NCBI GenBank assembly: GCA_002435595.1
Contig: DJBL01000066.1
Span: 1-33,756 of the forward strand
Direction: 5' to 3'
Source: Stenotrophomonas maltophilia
GTDB taxonomy: Bacteria > Pseudomonadota > Gammaproteobacteria > Xanthomonadales > Xanthomonadaceae
Length of the DNA: 33,756 bases
The stretch's first letter is position 1. Every line of letters starts with the position of its first letter. This document shows, piece after piece, positions 33,591 through 33,756 of this stretch. The notes under the pieces were generated by a model that did not search any database, was not told the DNA's origin, and saw nothing but the letters and a program-made list of their open reading frames with translations. Made by a program: the position numbers and the translations under genes.

Positions 33591-33756
33591 CCAACTCCCC
33601 ACCTCTCCGCCTCCCCACCTCCCCACCTCCCCACCTCCCCGCCTCTCCGCCTCCCCGCCTCTCCACCTCCCCGCTTCCCCGCTTCCCCGCTTCCCCGCTT
33701 CCCCGCTTCCCAACTCTCCGCCTCTCCGCCTCTCCGCCTCTCCGCCTCCCCGCCTC
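33591..33756. repeat. Pyrimidine-rich tandem array of an 8-bp unit (continues beyond the window)
   Basis: About 21 consecutive units of consensus CCRCYTCY, with homogeneous blocks: CCACCTCC three times (33615-33638), CCGCTTCC five times (33671-33710), CCGCCTCT three times (33718-33741). One unit (33711-33717) is 7 bp. The minus strand is almost pure purine and has evenly spaced GGGG runs. Confidence 0.92.

Noticed and set aside
33282..33713. N-terminal extension of the STN receptor through the repeat array
   Set aside because: The extension reads as Gly/Glu/Arg-rich repeat translation and would place the signal peptide about 144 residues inside the protein; the ATG at 33281 has a good ribosome-binding site.
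33591..33756. CRISPR array
   Set aside because: The units are 8 bp with no spacers; this is a simple tandem repeat.

Overview
The window looks like ordinary chromosome from a gammaproteobacterium of the family Xanthomonadaceae, most likely Stenotrophomonas or a close relative. This is inferred from the high G+C content, the gene neighbourhoods (queG divergent from nnr-tsaE-amidase), two large TonB-dependent receptors, and many promoters without clear -35 boxes. I could not run a database search, so the genus is an inference. I see no insertion sequence, prophage, integrase or CRISPR array.

Left part (1-12565): housekeeping and cell-envelope genes. A cell-wall amidase cut by the window edge, tsaE and nnr lie on the minus strand. 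They face queG and xseA (queuosine synthesis, exonuclease VII) across a 23-bp gap in which two -10-like boxes overlap. Then come an M48 metallopeptidase, an FGE-fold lipoprotein without the catalytic cysteines, RNase D, a 688-aa helical-repeat protein and an unrecognised 376-aa protein.

Middle part (12640-25005): a TonB receptor followed by two strong inverted repeats; a chemotaxis receptor with five HAMP-like units in a row behind a near-consensus flagellar sigma-28 promoter; tRNA-Ala(CGC); small secreted or disordered proteins; a CurA-type reductase; a HEAT-like protein with four paired cysteines; a divergent AraC regulator/MFS exporter pair; tRNA-Phe(GAA) with a textbook promoter; and a Blc-type lipocalin.

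Right part (25022-33756): the most interesting block. One tightly packed minus-strand cluster encodes a TonB-dependent receptor with an N-terminal STN signalling domain, a FecI-like sigma factor, a FecR-like anti-sigma factor, a secreted amidohydrolase with a CIA30-like C-terminal domain, and a secreted M20 peptidase. Overlaps of 17 and 4 bp and a 1-bp gap join the last four genes. The layout suggests a cell-surface signalling system that senses, imports and hydrolyses an amide or peptide-like substrate. Upstream of the receptor, running off the window edge, is an array of about 21 copies of a pyrimidine-rich 8-bp repeat. Its complementary strand has G-quadruplex-type G runs, so copy-number variation could affect the receptor gene.
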